Positions 36,454-44,870 of a stretch of DNA of 64,000 nt are shown in pieces. Every line of letters starts with the position of its first letter. The first letter of the stretch is position 1. Position numbers and translations under genes: made by a program. Where the stretch lies: positions 620,001 through 684,000 of the forward strand of contig CAWGXZ010000004.1 in NCBI GenBank assembly GCA_963826695.1. The letters run 5' to 3'. Under the pieces are notes generated by a model. The model made no database searches. It was not told where the DNA came from and worked only from the letters and a program-made list of their open reading frames with translations. The DNA comes from CAWGXZ01 sp963826695 (GTDB taxonomy: Bacteria > Pseudomonadota > Gammaproteobacteria > Burkholderiales > Burkholderiaceae_C).

Positions 36454-37782
36454 GTGAGCCCTGAAATGCTACCGACGACGCTCGACGGCTGGCTGGCGCG
36501 CTGCGAGGCGTTGCATCCGCTGGAGATCGAGCTGGGTCTCGACCGGGTGCGCGAGGTGGCCGGTCGGCTCGAGCTGCGCCTCGCTGGCCCGGTGATCACG
36601 GTCGCCGGGACCAATGGCAAGGGTTCGAGCTGCGCCATGCTCGAAGCCATTGCCCTGGCCGCCGGCTACCGTGTAGGCCTCTACGCCAAGCCGCACCTCG
36701 TGCATTTCGAGGAGCGCTGCCGCATCGGCGGGCAGAGCGTCGCCGCGGCGGACCTGCTGCCGCACTTTGCAGCCGTCGAGCAGGCGCGCGGCGACGTTTC
36801 GCTGACGTACTTCGAATTCACCACCCTGGCGATCATGCGGCTGCTGTCGCGGGTCGATCTCGATCTGGTGATCCTCGAGGTCGGGCTCGGGGGCCGGCTC
36901 GATGCCGTCAACGTCGTCGACAGCGATTGCGCGCTGATCACCAGCATCGATATCGACCATGTCGGTTTCCTCGGCCCCGACCGGGAAGCGATCGGCCGCG
37001 AGAAGGCAGGCGTGATGCGCAGCAGCCGGCCGGTCGTCGTCAGTGACCCGCTGCCGCCGGCGAGCGTGGTCGAACACGCTGCAGCCATCGGCGCCGACCT
37101 GCGCCTGGCCGGTCGTGACTTCGGCTTTTCTGGCCAGAAGGGGAGTTCTGGCGGCTGGCAGCAATGGAGCTGGGCCGGCCGCGAGCGCCGCTACAACGGC
37201 TTGGCGTATCCCGCACTGCGGGGTGCCAACCAGCTGCTCAATGCCTCCGGCGTGCTTGCGGTGTTCGAGGCCCTGCACGAACGGCTGCCGGTCAGCGCGC
37301 AGGCGGTGCGCTCCGGGCTGGCGACGGTCGAACTGCCTGGCCGTTTTCAGATCGTCCCGGGGCGGCCGACGCTGGTGCTCGACGTTGCCCACAATCCGCA
37401 TGCGGTGGCAGCGCTGGTGCACAACCTCGATCAGATGGGTTTCCATCCGCGGACGCAGGCGGTGTTCGGCGCCATGGCCGACAAGGACCTGGCGGGCATC
37501 GTGCAGCGCATGGCCCCGATCGTCGATGTCTGGCACTTCACCGATCTGCCGCAGCCGCGCGCGGCGAGTGCCGAGTCGCTGCGACAGCTCCACGCCGAAC
37601 TGAAGTTGGCTGGGCCCGGCCCGGTCGAGGTGCAGTGTCATGCCGACCCCGTGGCCGCACTGCGTGCCGCGATCGGGCTTGCCAACCCGGCGGATAGAAT
37701 CGTCGTCTTCGGATCGTTCCTGACGGTCGGTGCCGTCCTCCGCGACGGTTTGCCTCGGCTGGCTGCTCCGCACGTCGGCTGA
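36454..37782 (+). CDS. folC: Bifunctional folylpolyglutamate synthase / dihydrofolate synthase
   Basis: Adds glutamate to dihydropteroate and to folates, Mur-ligase fold, 442 aa. The P-loop is TVAGTNGKGSSCAM; other marks are YFEFTTLAIM, LEVGLGGRLDAVN, DIDHVGFLG and LDVAHNPHA. GTG at 36454 or ATG at 36466 (LPTTLDGWLARCEAL) could start it. Works together with folP at 61 kb. Confidence 0.94.
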   Translation: MSPEMLPTTLDGWLARCEALHPLEIELGLDRVREVAGRLELRLAGPVITVAGTNGKGSSCAMLEAIALAAGYRVGLYAKPHLVHFEERCRIGGQSVAAADLLPHFAAVEQARGDVSLTYFEFTTLAIMRLLSRVDLDLVILEVGLGGRLDAVNVVDSDCALITSIDIDHVGFLGPDREAIGREKAGVMRSSRPVVVSDPLPPASVVEHAAAIGADLRLAGRDFGFSGQKGSSGGWQQWSWAGRERRYNGLAYPALRGANQLLNASGVLAVFEALHERLPVSAQAVRSGLATVELPGRFQIVPGRPTLVLDVAHNPHAVAALVHNLDQMGFHPRTQAVFGAMADKDLAGIVQRMAPIVDVWHFTDLPQPRAASAESLRQLHAELKLAGPGPVEVQCHADPVAALRAAIGLANPADRIVVFGSFLTVGAVLRDGLPRLAAPHVG

Positions 37783-37893
37783 AGGTGCGTATGCCCGGTT
37801 TCGGGCAGCCGAGGGACGACCTGAATGCGCCCTCTGCCCGACGGCTGGCTCCCTGCTCGAGCGTCTGGGGCTCGCACCACGATTTCGCACGAC

Positions 37894-38826
37894 ATGGGTC
37901 TGACTTCTTTATTTGCCGGAAGGCGCAACGCCCCCGCCGGCACCGCTGGCAGCTCGACGAGCGGCGCCGACTCGGTGCAGCAGGCCCGTACCCGCGCCCG
38001 CCACCGGCTGATTGGCGCGGCGGTCCTGGTGGCCATCGGTCTGGTGCTGTTTCCGATGGTCTTCGAGAATCAGCCCCGCCCGGTCTCGCCTGATATCCCG
38101 ATTGAAATCGCACGGCGCGAGACTGTCGAGCCGGCTGACGAGCGGCGGGGCGTTGTTACGGAGACCGCTGCCGAGGCGGGACGCGAGGTCACGCTGCCGC
38201 CCCCGGCTGCGGCCGTGCGCACCGCACGTCCGGCGGCGCCGGCAAGTGCACCGCGTGCAGTCGCCGCAGCGGTTGTCAAGCCCTCACCCCGACCGGCATT
38301 GGTTGCTTCCGCGCCGAAGCCGGTCGCTGCAAAGCCGGCTGCGTCAGCCGCAAAGACGGTGGTTGCCGTCAAGCCGCCCGCCCCGGCTCCGGCTCCGGCA
38401 GTGGCCAGGACGGCCCAGGCGCCGGCCACGAACGCCACTGCGGCAGTCGAGTCGCGCAGTGTGGCGCGTCCGGCGGCGGCGACCGCCGAAGCACCGGCGA
38501 CGACCGGAGAGGCGAAACGGGCCCAGATGCTGCTCGAAGGCAAGGAGGTCGACGGGCCGAAGGCGGAGAAAGCGGAAAAGCCGGCGGATGCGCCTGGCAT
38601 CCGTTACGTCGTCCAGGTCGGCGCTTTTGCCGACGGCGACACGGCACAGGCTGCCCGGCTGAAGGTCGAGCGTCTCGGGATGAAGACCTACACGCATGTG
38701 GCGAAGACGCCCGGCGGCGATCGCACCCGGGTGCGCGTCGGCCCGGTGGGCTCGCGTGAAGAAGCCGAGCGGCTACAGGCGCGGTTGAAGGCGGCGGGAC
38801 TGGCCGCCGCGGTTCTCACCCTGTGA
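37894..38826 (+). CDS. SPOR-domain membrane protein (DedD-like)
   Basis: A 310-aa bitopic membrane protein: a short basic cytoplasmic N-terminus, one membrane helix near residues 38-58 (RLIGAAVLVAIGLVLFPMVF), a long Ala/Pro/Lys-rich periplasmic linker, and a C-terminal SPOR domain (YVVQVGAFADGDTAQAARLK to RVRVGPVGSREEAERL). SPOR domains bind denuded glycan at division septa, so a role in cell division is likely. It lies between folC and cvpA, as dedD does in E. coli, and overlaps cvpA by GTGA. Confidence 0.85.
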   Translation: MGLTSLFAGRRNAPAGTAGSSTSGADSVQQARTRARHRLIGAAVLVAIGLVLFPMVFENQPRPVSPDIPIEIARRETVEPADERRGVVTETAAEAGREVTLPPPAAAVRTARPAAPASAPRAVAAAVVKPSPRPALVASAPKPVAAKPAASAAKTVVAVKPPAPAPAPAVARTAQAPATNATAAVESRSVARPAAATAEAPATTGEAKRAQMLLEGKEVDGPKAEKAEKPADAPGIRYVVQVGAFADGDTAQAARLKVERLGMKTYTHVAKTPGGDRTRVRVGPVGSREEAERLQARLKAAGLAAAVLTL

Positions 38827-39350
38827 GCGCCGACGGTCCTGGCGAGCTGCTGAGGTCGTTGAATGCGGTCGATGCGCTGCTCGCTGCCATGCTGCTGCTG
38901 TCCACCCTGGTCGGCTGGTTGCGCGGCTTTGCATTCGAAGTGCTGTCGCTGCTCGGCTGGCTGGCCGCCTGGTTCGTCGCTGTCTTCTATTCACCGCAGT
39001 GGGCGGCGCATCTGCCGCTCGGTTCGCCTGGCAGTCGGCTGAACCTTTCGGCAGCCCTGGTGGTCAGCTTCATCGCCACGCTGATCCTGTGGGGGCTCGG
39101 CGCCCGGCTGATCCGGCTGATGATCCATGCCACACCGTTGAACGTCGTCGACCGCCTGCTGGGCAGCGCCTTCGGACTGTTGCGCGGGCTGGTCATCGGC
39201 CTCATCGTTGCCGCGTTGCTGCCCTTGACGCCCTGGACAAATGGCCGCATCTGGCGGGAGTCGGTGATCGCCAGGCGGCTCGACCACGCGCTGGCCGAAC
39301 TCCGTCCGCTCTGGCCTTCGTGGCAGCGCACCTGGCAACCGGCGAAGTAA
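38823..39350 (+). CDS. cvpA: CvpA family membrane protein
   Basis: Inner-membrane protein of 175 aa with four hydrophobic segments. NAVDALLAAMLLLSTLVGWLRGF and FEVLSLLGWLAAW are the CvpA N-terminal signature, and VVDRLLGSAFGLLRGLVIG the second half. In E. coli cvpA precedes purF and is needed for colicin V production and envelope homeostasis; the pairing is kept here. GTG start overlapping the previous gene. Confidence 0.9.
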   Translation: MSADGPGELLRSLNAVDALLAAMLLLSTLVGWLRGFAFEVLSLLGWLAAWFVAVFYSPQWAAHLPLGSPGSRLNLSAALVVSFIATLILWGLGARLIRLMIHATPLNVVDRLLGSAFGLLRGLVIGLIVAALLPLTPWTNGRIWRESVIARRLDHALAELRPLWPSWQRTWQPAK

Positions 39351-39375
39351 GCCCAACCACGAAGGATTGCGCAAC

Positions 39376-40902
39376 ATGTGCGGCATTGCCGGAATCATCT
39401 CTCGAGCGCCGGTCAACCAGATGATCTACGACGCGCTGCTGCTGCTGCAGCACCGCGGTCAGGACGCTGCAGGCATCGTCACCATGCAGGGCACGAAGTG
39501 CTTCATGCACAAGGCCCGCGGCATGGTCCGCGACGTGTTCAGGACGCGCAACATGCGGGCACTGCCCGGCACGGTCGGGCTCGGTCAGGTGCGCTACCCG
39601 ACCGCAGGCAATGCCTACAGCGAGGAAGAAGCGCAGCCGTTCTACGTCAACGCGCCGTACGGCATCGTGCTGGTGCACAACGGCAACCTGACCAATGCCC
39701 ATGCGCTGCGCGGTGAACTCGTCGATGTCGACCGGCGGCACATCAACACCGACAGCGACACCGAGGTGCTGCTCAACATCCTGGCCAACGAACTCGAAGT
39801 TGCTGCGCGCGACGAGCCGTTTTCGCCGGCGCAGGTCTTCAAAGCGGTGCGGGCGGTGCACCGGCGGGTCAAGGGCTCGTATGCGGTGATCGCGTTGATT
39901 GCCGGCCACGGGCTGCTGGCTTTCCGCGACCCGTTCGGCATCCGGCCGCTCTGCTTCGGTCGCTCCGATGTCGAGGACCGGGCACAGGTGATCGTCGCCA
40001 GCGAAAGCGTCGCCATCGAGGGCACCGGCCACCGGGTGACGCGCGACGTGGCGCCCGGCGAGGCCATCTTCGTCGACCTCGAAGGCAACTTCCACGCGGA
40101 GCAATGCGCCAAAGGGGCAACTGCCAATCCGTGCATGTTCGAGTATGTCTATCTGGCTCGCCCGGACTCGTTCATGGACGGCGTCTCGGTCTACCAGGCC
40201 CGGCTCGACTTCGGCGAGGCGCTGGCACAGCGGCTGGTGTCGATGATCCCGCCGAGCGACATCGACGTCGTGATACCGATCCCGGAGTCGAGCCGGCCGT
40301 CGGCGATGCAGTTGGCGCAGCGCATCGGCAAGCCGTACCGCGAAGGCTTTGTCAAGAACCGCTATGTCGGTCGCACCTTCATCATGCCGGGGCAGGGCGT
40401 TCGCAAGAAGTCGGTGCGCCAGAAGCTGAACGCAATCGGCGTCGAGTTCAAGGGCCGCAACGTGCTGCTCGTCGACGATTCGATCGTCCGCGGCACCACC
40501 AGCAAGGAAATCGTGCAGATGGCCCGCGAGGCCGGTGCGCGCAAGGTCTACATGGCGTCTGCGGCGCCGCCGGTGCGCTTCCCGAATGTCTACGGCATCG
40601 ACATGCCGAGCGGCGATGAGCTGATCGCCCACAACCGCAGCATCGATGAGATCTGCAGGTTCATCGGCGCCGACGCGTTGATTTACCAGGACATCGACGC
40701 GATGAAGCGGGTGGTGGCGGCGTTGAACCCGACGCTGGCAGGCTTCGAGGCATCGTGCTTCGACGGCCACTACATCACCGACATCAGTGCCGAGGACATC
40801 GCTGCGATGTCGGCTCTGCGCCGCGCGTCGTCCGACGAGGAGGATGGCGGCGAGCGTTCCTCGCTGACCCTGCAGAACAACGCTGCCGAGGCCGCTGCAT
40901 GA
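39376..40902 (+). CDS. purF: Amidophosphoribosyltransferase
   Basis: First committed enzyme of purine synthesis (PRPP plus glutamine to phosphoribosylamine), 508 aa. The N-terminal Cys nucleophile follows Met in MCGIAGIISRAPVNQ, so the start must be the ATG at 39376. The glutaminase domain has HNGNLTN, and the PRPP loop is VLLVDDSIVRGTTSKEIV. Overlaps metZ by ATGA. Confidence 0.97.
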   Translation: MCGIAGIISRAPVNQMIYDALLLLQHRGQDAAGIVTMQGTKCFMHKARGMVRDVFRTRNMRALPGTVGLGQVRYPTAGNAYSEEEAQPFYVNAPYGIVLVHNGNLTNAHALRGELVDVDRRHINTDSDTEVLLNILANELEVAARDEPFSPAQVFKAVRAVHRRVKGSYAVIALIAGHGLLAFRDPFGIRPLCFGRSDVEDRAQVIVASESVAIEGTGHRVTRDVAPGEAIFVDLEGNFHAEQCAKGATANPCMFEYVYLARPDSFMDGVSVYQARLDFGEALAQRLVSMIPPSDIDVVIPIPESSRPSAMQLAQRIGKPYREGFVKNRYVGRTFIMPGQGVRKKSVRQKLNAIGVEFKGRNVLLVDDSIVRGTTSKEIVQMAREAGARKVYMASAAPPVRFPNVYGIDMPSGDELIAHNRSIDEICRFIGADALIYQDIDAMKRVVAALNPTLAGFEASCFDGHYITDISAEDIAAMSALRRASSDEEDGGERSSLTLQNNAAEAAA

Positions 40903-42155
40903 AAGAAAAGAAGACCATTCCCCGCGTCGCGCTGCCGCCGGATGTGCGGCGCTCGACGCTTGCCGTGCGCGAAGGGCTGCCGCGCTCGCAATGGGGTGAG
41001 AACTCCGAGGCGCTGTTCCTCACGAGCAGCTTCGTCCAGCCCGATGCGGCCACGGCGGCAGCACGCTTCGCCAACGAGGAGGAGGCGTTCGTCTATTCGC
41101 GCTTCACCAACCCGACGGTGACGATGTTCGAACGCCGCCTGGCGGCGCTCGAAGGCACCGAGGCATGCATTGCCACGTCGAGCGGCATGAGCGCGATCCT
41201 GCTGCTGGTGATGGGCCTGCTCGAGGCCGGCGACCATGTGATCTGCTCGCAGAGCGTCTTCGGCTCGACCATTGCGCTGCTGGGGCGCGAGTTCCGCAAG
41301 TTCGGGATCGAAACCACATTCGTCTCGCAAACCGATCCAGCGGCCTGGCGCGCCGCACTGCGGCCGCGAACGCGGCTGCTGTTTGCCGAGTCGCCGACGA
41401 ACCCGCTGACCGAGGTTTGCGACATTCGCGCGCTGGCGGCCATCGCTGCCGAGGCCGGCGCGCTGCTCGCCGTCGACAACTGTTTCTGTTCGCCGGCGTT
41501 GCAGCGGCCGGTCGAACTCGGCGCCGACATCGTCATCCACTCGGGGACAAAGTACCTCGACGGCCAGGGCCGGGTCGTCGCGGGCGCGCTGTGCGGCCGC
41601 GAGCAGATGATCAACGAACGCTTTGTTCCGGTGCTGCGCAGCGCCGGCATGTCGCTGTCGCCGTTCAATGCCTGGGTCGTGCTGAAGGGGCTGGAGACGC
41701 TCGACATCCGCATGGCCGCGCAGAGTCAGCGCGCCCTGCAACTGGCGCAATGGCTCGAGCAGCAGACTGCGGTCGAGCGCGTCTACTACCCAGGTCTTCC
41801 GTCGCATCCACAGCATGCATTGGCGATGGCGCAGCAGAGCGGAAACGGCGGCGCGGTGCTGTCGTTCGTCGTGCGAAGTGACGGCGCTGGCGGCGCAGAA
41901 GCGGCGCGGCGCAGCGCATTCCACGTGATCGACCAGACACGGGTCTGCTCGATTACCGCCAATCTGGGCGATACCAAGACGACGATCACGCACCCGGCCA
42001 GCACCTCGCATGGCCGTCTCACCGAGGAGCAGCGGCTCGCCGCGGGAATCACGCAAGGGATGATCCGTGTCGCCATGGGCCTCGACGACGTGGCGGACAT
42101 CCAGGCCGACCTTCAGCATGGTCTGGACAGTCTGCGCAGCGGGGTGGCCGGTTGA
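40899..42155 (+). CDS. metZ: O-succinylhomoserine sulfhydrylase
   Basis: PLP enzyme that makes homocysteine directly from O-succinylhomoserine and sulfide, 418 aa. The PLP-binding lysine lies in IHSGTKYLDGQGRVVAGAL; YSRFTNPTV and SSGMSAILLLVMGLLEAGDH are class signatures. The purF-metZ pair is typical of betaproteobacteria and pseudomonads. Closely related cystathionine gamma-synthases differ near the Lys; MetZ is favoured by the HSGTKYLDGQGR form. Overlaps gltX by TTGA. Confidence 0.93.
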   Translation: MKEKKTIPRVALPPDVRRSTLAVREGLPRSQWGENSEALFLTSSFVQPDAATAAARFANEEEAFVYSRFTNPTVTMFERRLAALEGTEACIATSSGMSAILLLVMGLLEAGDHVICSQSVFGSTIALLGREFRKFGIETTFVSQTDPAAWRAALRPRTRLLFAESPTNPLTEVCDIRALAAIAAEAGALLAVDNCFCSPALQRPVELGADIVIHSGTKYLDGQGRVVAGALCGREQMINERFVPVLRSAGMSLSPFNAWVVLKGLETLDIRMAAQSQRALQLAQWLEQQTAVERVYYPGLPSHPQHALAMAQQSGNGGAVLSFVVRSDGAGGAEAARRSAFHVIDQTRVCSITANLGDTKTTITHPASTSHGRLTEEQRLAAGITQGMIRVAMGLDDVADIQADLQHGLDSLRSGVAG

Positions 42156-43573
42156 GCGGCTCGGTCCGAACCCGTTTCGCACCGAGCCCCACGGGATTCA
42201 TTCACCTCGGAAACATCCGCTCGGCGCTGTATCCGTGGGCCTTCGCGCGCGCAAGCGGCGGCAAGTTCATCCTGCGGATCGAGGACACCGACACCGAGCG
42301 CTCGTCGCAGGAAGCCGTTGACGCGATCGTCGACAGCCTGGGCTGGCTCGGCCTGGATGTCGACGAAGGCCCGTACTTCCAGATGCAGCGGATGGCGCGC
42401 TATCGCGAGGTCCTGGAACAGTTGCTCGACGCGGGCCTGGCCTACCGCTGCTACATGTCGACCGCCGAACTCGACGCCTTGCGCGAGCGCCAAGTTGCAG
42501 CCCGGGAGAAGCCCCGCTACGACGGCACCTGGCGGCCGGAACCCGGCAAGGTGCTGCCGCCGGTGCTACCGGGCGTCGCACCGGTGGTCCGCTTCAGGAC
42601 GCCGCTTGCCGGCTCGGTGGTGTGGGACGACAAGGTCAAGGGCCGGGTCGAGATCGCCAATGCCGAGCTCGACGACCTGGTGATCGCACGGCCGGCAGGC
42701 GCTGGCGCGGTGGCGAGCGCGCTGGGCGTGCCGACCTACAATTTCTGCGTCGTCGTCGACGACGTCGACATGGCGATCACGCATGTCATCCGAGGCGACG
42801 ACCACGTCAACAACACGCCCCGGCAGATTCACATCTTCCGCGCCCTCGGGGTCGAGCCGCCGGTCTATGCGCATCTGCCGACCGTCCTGACCGCCGACGG
42901 CGACAAGATGAGCAAGCGGCATGGCGCCAAGCCGGCGACGCAGTATCGCGATGAAGGGTTCCTGCCCGAAGCGGTGGTGAACTACCTGGCGCGGCTCGGC
43001 TGGAGCCATGGGGACGACGAGATTTTCACGCCGCAGCAGCTGGTCGGGTGGTTCAACCTCGATCACCTCGGTAAGAGCGCTGCGCAGTTCGACGAGAGCA
43101 AGCTGCGCTGGGTCAACGGCCAGCACATGAAGCGTTGCGAGCCGTCCCGCCTGGCGTCGCTGGTGGAGCAGCAATTGGTGCGGCGCGGCATCGAGGTCGG
43201 TATCGATGCGCCGCTGCGCGAGATGACTGCGCTGTTCGTCGATCGTTGCACGACCACGGTGGAGCTTGCCGACTGGCTGCAAATGTATTTCCACGAGGTG
43301 GCTGCACCGGCTGACGAGTTGCAGGCGGCGGCTTCGCCGGGGGTCGAGGCAGCCGTTCGCTCGCTCGGCGGGCGGCTCGAGCAATGCAGGTGGCAGCCCG
43401 AGACGATTGCGGCATCGATCAAGGAGACCTTGGTCGAGCACGGTCTGAAGATGCCCCAACTGGCATCGGTCGTGCGGCTGCGGGTCTGCGGAAGGGCGCA
43501 GACGCCGTCGCTCGACCGGGTGCTGGCTTTGTTCCCGCGCGACACCGTGCTCCGCCGTCTCGGCTTGGTCTGA
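42152..43573 (+). CDS. gltX: Glutamyl-tRNA synthetase
   Basis: Charges tRNA-Glu, class I synthetase, 473 aa. The HIGH-type motif is RFAPSPTGFIHLGNIRSAL, and the KMSKS loop reads GDKMSKRHGA. It starts at a TTG overlapping the metZ stop. A tRNA-Glu gene lies about 170 bp downstream in the tRNA cluster. Confidence 0.96.
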   Translation: MSGSVRTRFAPSPTGFIHLGNIRSALYPWAFARASGGKFILRIEDTDTERSSQEAVDAIVDSLGWLGLDVDEGPYFQMQRMARYREVLEQLLDAGLAYRCYMSTAELDALRERQVAAREKPRYDGTWRPEPGKVLPPVLPGVAPVVRFRTPLAGSVVWDDKVKGRVEIANAELDDLVIARPAGAGAVASALGVPTYNFCVVVDDVDMAITHVIRGDDHVNNTPRQIHIFRALGVEPPVYAHLPTVLTADGDKMSKRHGAKPATQYRDEGFLPEAVVNYLARLGWSHGDDEIFTPQQLVGWFNLDHLGKSAAQFDESKLRWVNGQHMKRCEPSRLASLVEQQLVRRGIEVGIDAPLREMTALFVDRCTTTVELADWLQMYFHEVAAPADELQAAASPGVEAAVRSLGGRLEQCRWQPETIAASIKETLVEHGLKMPQLASVVRLRVCGRAQTPSLDRVLALFPRDTVLRRLGLV

Positions 43574-43616
43574 AAGCACGATATACTCTCGGTCTTGCTT
43601 GGACAGCAACTCATGC

Positions 43617-43692
<76 letters not shown>

Positions 43693-43744
43693 ACATGGAT
43701 CGGTCACGGTGACCGCTTGTTGTCCAAGTCAGGAAAGCTTGTTT

Positions 43745-43820
43745 GTCCCCTTCGTCTAGAGGCCCAGGACACCACCCTTTCACGGTGATTACAGGGGTTC
43801 GAATCCCCTAGGGGACGCCA
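43745..43820 (+). tRNA. tRNA-Glu (TTC)
   Basis: 76 nt with encoded CCA. Acceptor GTCCCCT with AGGGGAC, anticodon TTC at 43779-43781 in loop CTTTCAC, T-loop TTCGAAT. The outermost anticodon-stem pair is a C-A mismatch compared with the E. coli gene. Confidence 0.97.
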
Positions 43821-43864
43821 GATTTGTCTGCAGTGTGCTGCAGACGTCTGCGTTGTAGAGAGTT

Positions 43865-43941
43865 GGAGTGGTAGTTCAGTTGGTTAGAATACCGGCCTGT
43901 CACGCCGGGGGTCGCGGGTTCGAGTCCCGTCCACTCCGCCA
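43865..43941 (+). tRNA. tRNA-Asp (GTC)
   Basis: 77 nt with encoded CCA. Acceptor GGAGTGG with CCACTCC, anticodon GTC at 43899-43901 between CCGGC and GCCGG, T-loop TTCGAGT. Third member of an Ala-Glu-Asp cluster. Confidence 0.97.
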
Positions 43942-43958
43942 ACTTATGCGATGACATT

Positions 43959-43982
43959 CGGCACCTTCGTGGTGCCGTTTTT
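43959..43982 (+). terminator. Rho-independent terminator of the tRNA cluster
   Basis: Stem CGGCACC (43959-43965) / GGTGCCG (43971-43977) with loop TTCGT, then TTTTT, 17 bp after the tRNA-Asp gene and 14 bp before fdhD. Confidence 0.88.
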
Positions 43983-43996
43983 CATGGCGCTGGATC

Positions 43997-44857
43997 ATGC
44001 CCATGAGCCGCGAGTCCGAGGACACGGTTGCCCGTTCCGGCAACGGTGGTGCAGGCGACCTTGCCTCATCGATGCGTACCGTCGAGGTGTTGCGCAGCGT
44101 TGCCGGTGCGACATCGCACACGGGTGACGAAGTCGCTGTCGAAGCGCCGATTGCGCTGGTATTCAACGGCATTTCCCATGCGGTGATGATGGCGACTCCC
44201 GACGACCTGGAGGCGCTGGGTCTCGGCTTCGCCCTCTCTGAAGGACTCATCGGATCACCGAGCGAGTGCTACGGCATTGACGTGCAGAACCATTCTCGTG
44301 GCTGCGAGGTGCAGATGGAGATCAGTTCACGTGCGGCGGCCCAGCTGAAGACACGCCGCCGCGCGATGGAGGGGCGCACCGGATGCGGCCTCTGCGGCAT
44401 CGAAAGCCTGCAGCAACTCGACCTGGTGCCTCCGCGGGGACCGGAGCCCGTTGCCCGCGTCGATGGTCCCGCACCGTTGCTGCGCGCTTTCGCGGCGTTG
44501 CCGGCGCGGCAGCGCTTGAACGCACACACCGGTGCCGTACATGCTGCAGGCTGGGCCGACCTGGACGGCAATCTGCTCGACGTCGCCGAGGACGTGGGCC
44601 GGCACAACGCGCTGGACAAGCTGCTCGGCCGGCTGGCGCTCGACGGTCGCCTCGGCGAAGCCGGCTTCGTGGTGATGTCGAGCCGCGCCAGCTACGAGCT
44701 GGTGCGCAAGTGCGCGCAGCTTGGAATTGCCACCCTGGCGACGATCTCGGCACCGACTTCGCTGGCGATCGACGTCGCGACCGGGGCGGGTGTCGAGCTC
44801 TACGGCTTCTGCCGCGGGGAACGCGCGGTCCGCTACGTCGCGGCGCCGCAGGTCTGA
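43997..44857 (+). CDS. fdhD: Formate dehydrogenase sulfurtransferase FdhD
   Basis: Transfers sulfur to the molybdenum cofactor of formate dehydrogenase, 286 aa. The Cys pair is in RTGCGLCGIE; LVFNGISHAVMMATPDDLEALGLGF and DVAEDVGRHNALDKL are family marks. The start may be the ATG at 43997 or 44003. No formate dehydrogenase genes are nearby, so fdhD is separated from its client. It ties in with the modABC operon at the left end. Confidence 0.94.
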   Translation: MPMSRESEDTVARSGNGGAGDLASSMRTVEVLRSVAGATSHTGDEVAVEAPIALVFNGISHAVMMATPDDLEALGLGFALSEGLIGSPSECYGIDVQNHSRGCEVQMEISSRAAAQLKTRRRAMEGRTGCGLCGIESLQQLDLVPPRGPEPVARVDGPAPLLRAFAALPARQRLNAHTGAVHAAGWADLDGNLLDVAEDVGRHNALDKLLGRLALDGRLGEAGFVVMSSRASYELVRKCAQLGIATLATISAPTSLAIDVATGAGVELYGFCRGERAVRYVAAPQV

Positions 44858-44870
44858 ATCGCGGACGGGT

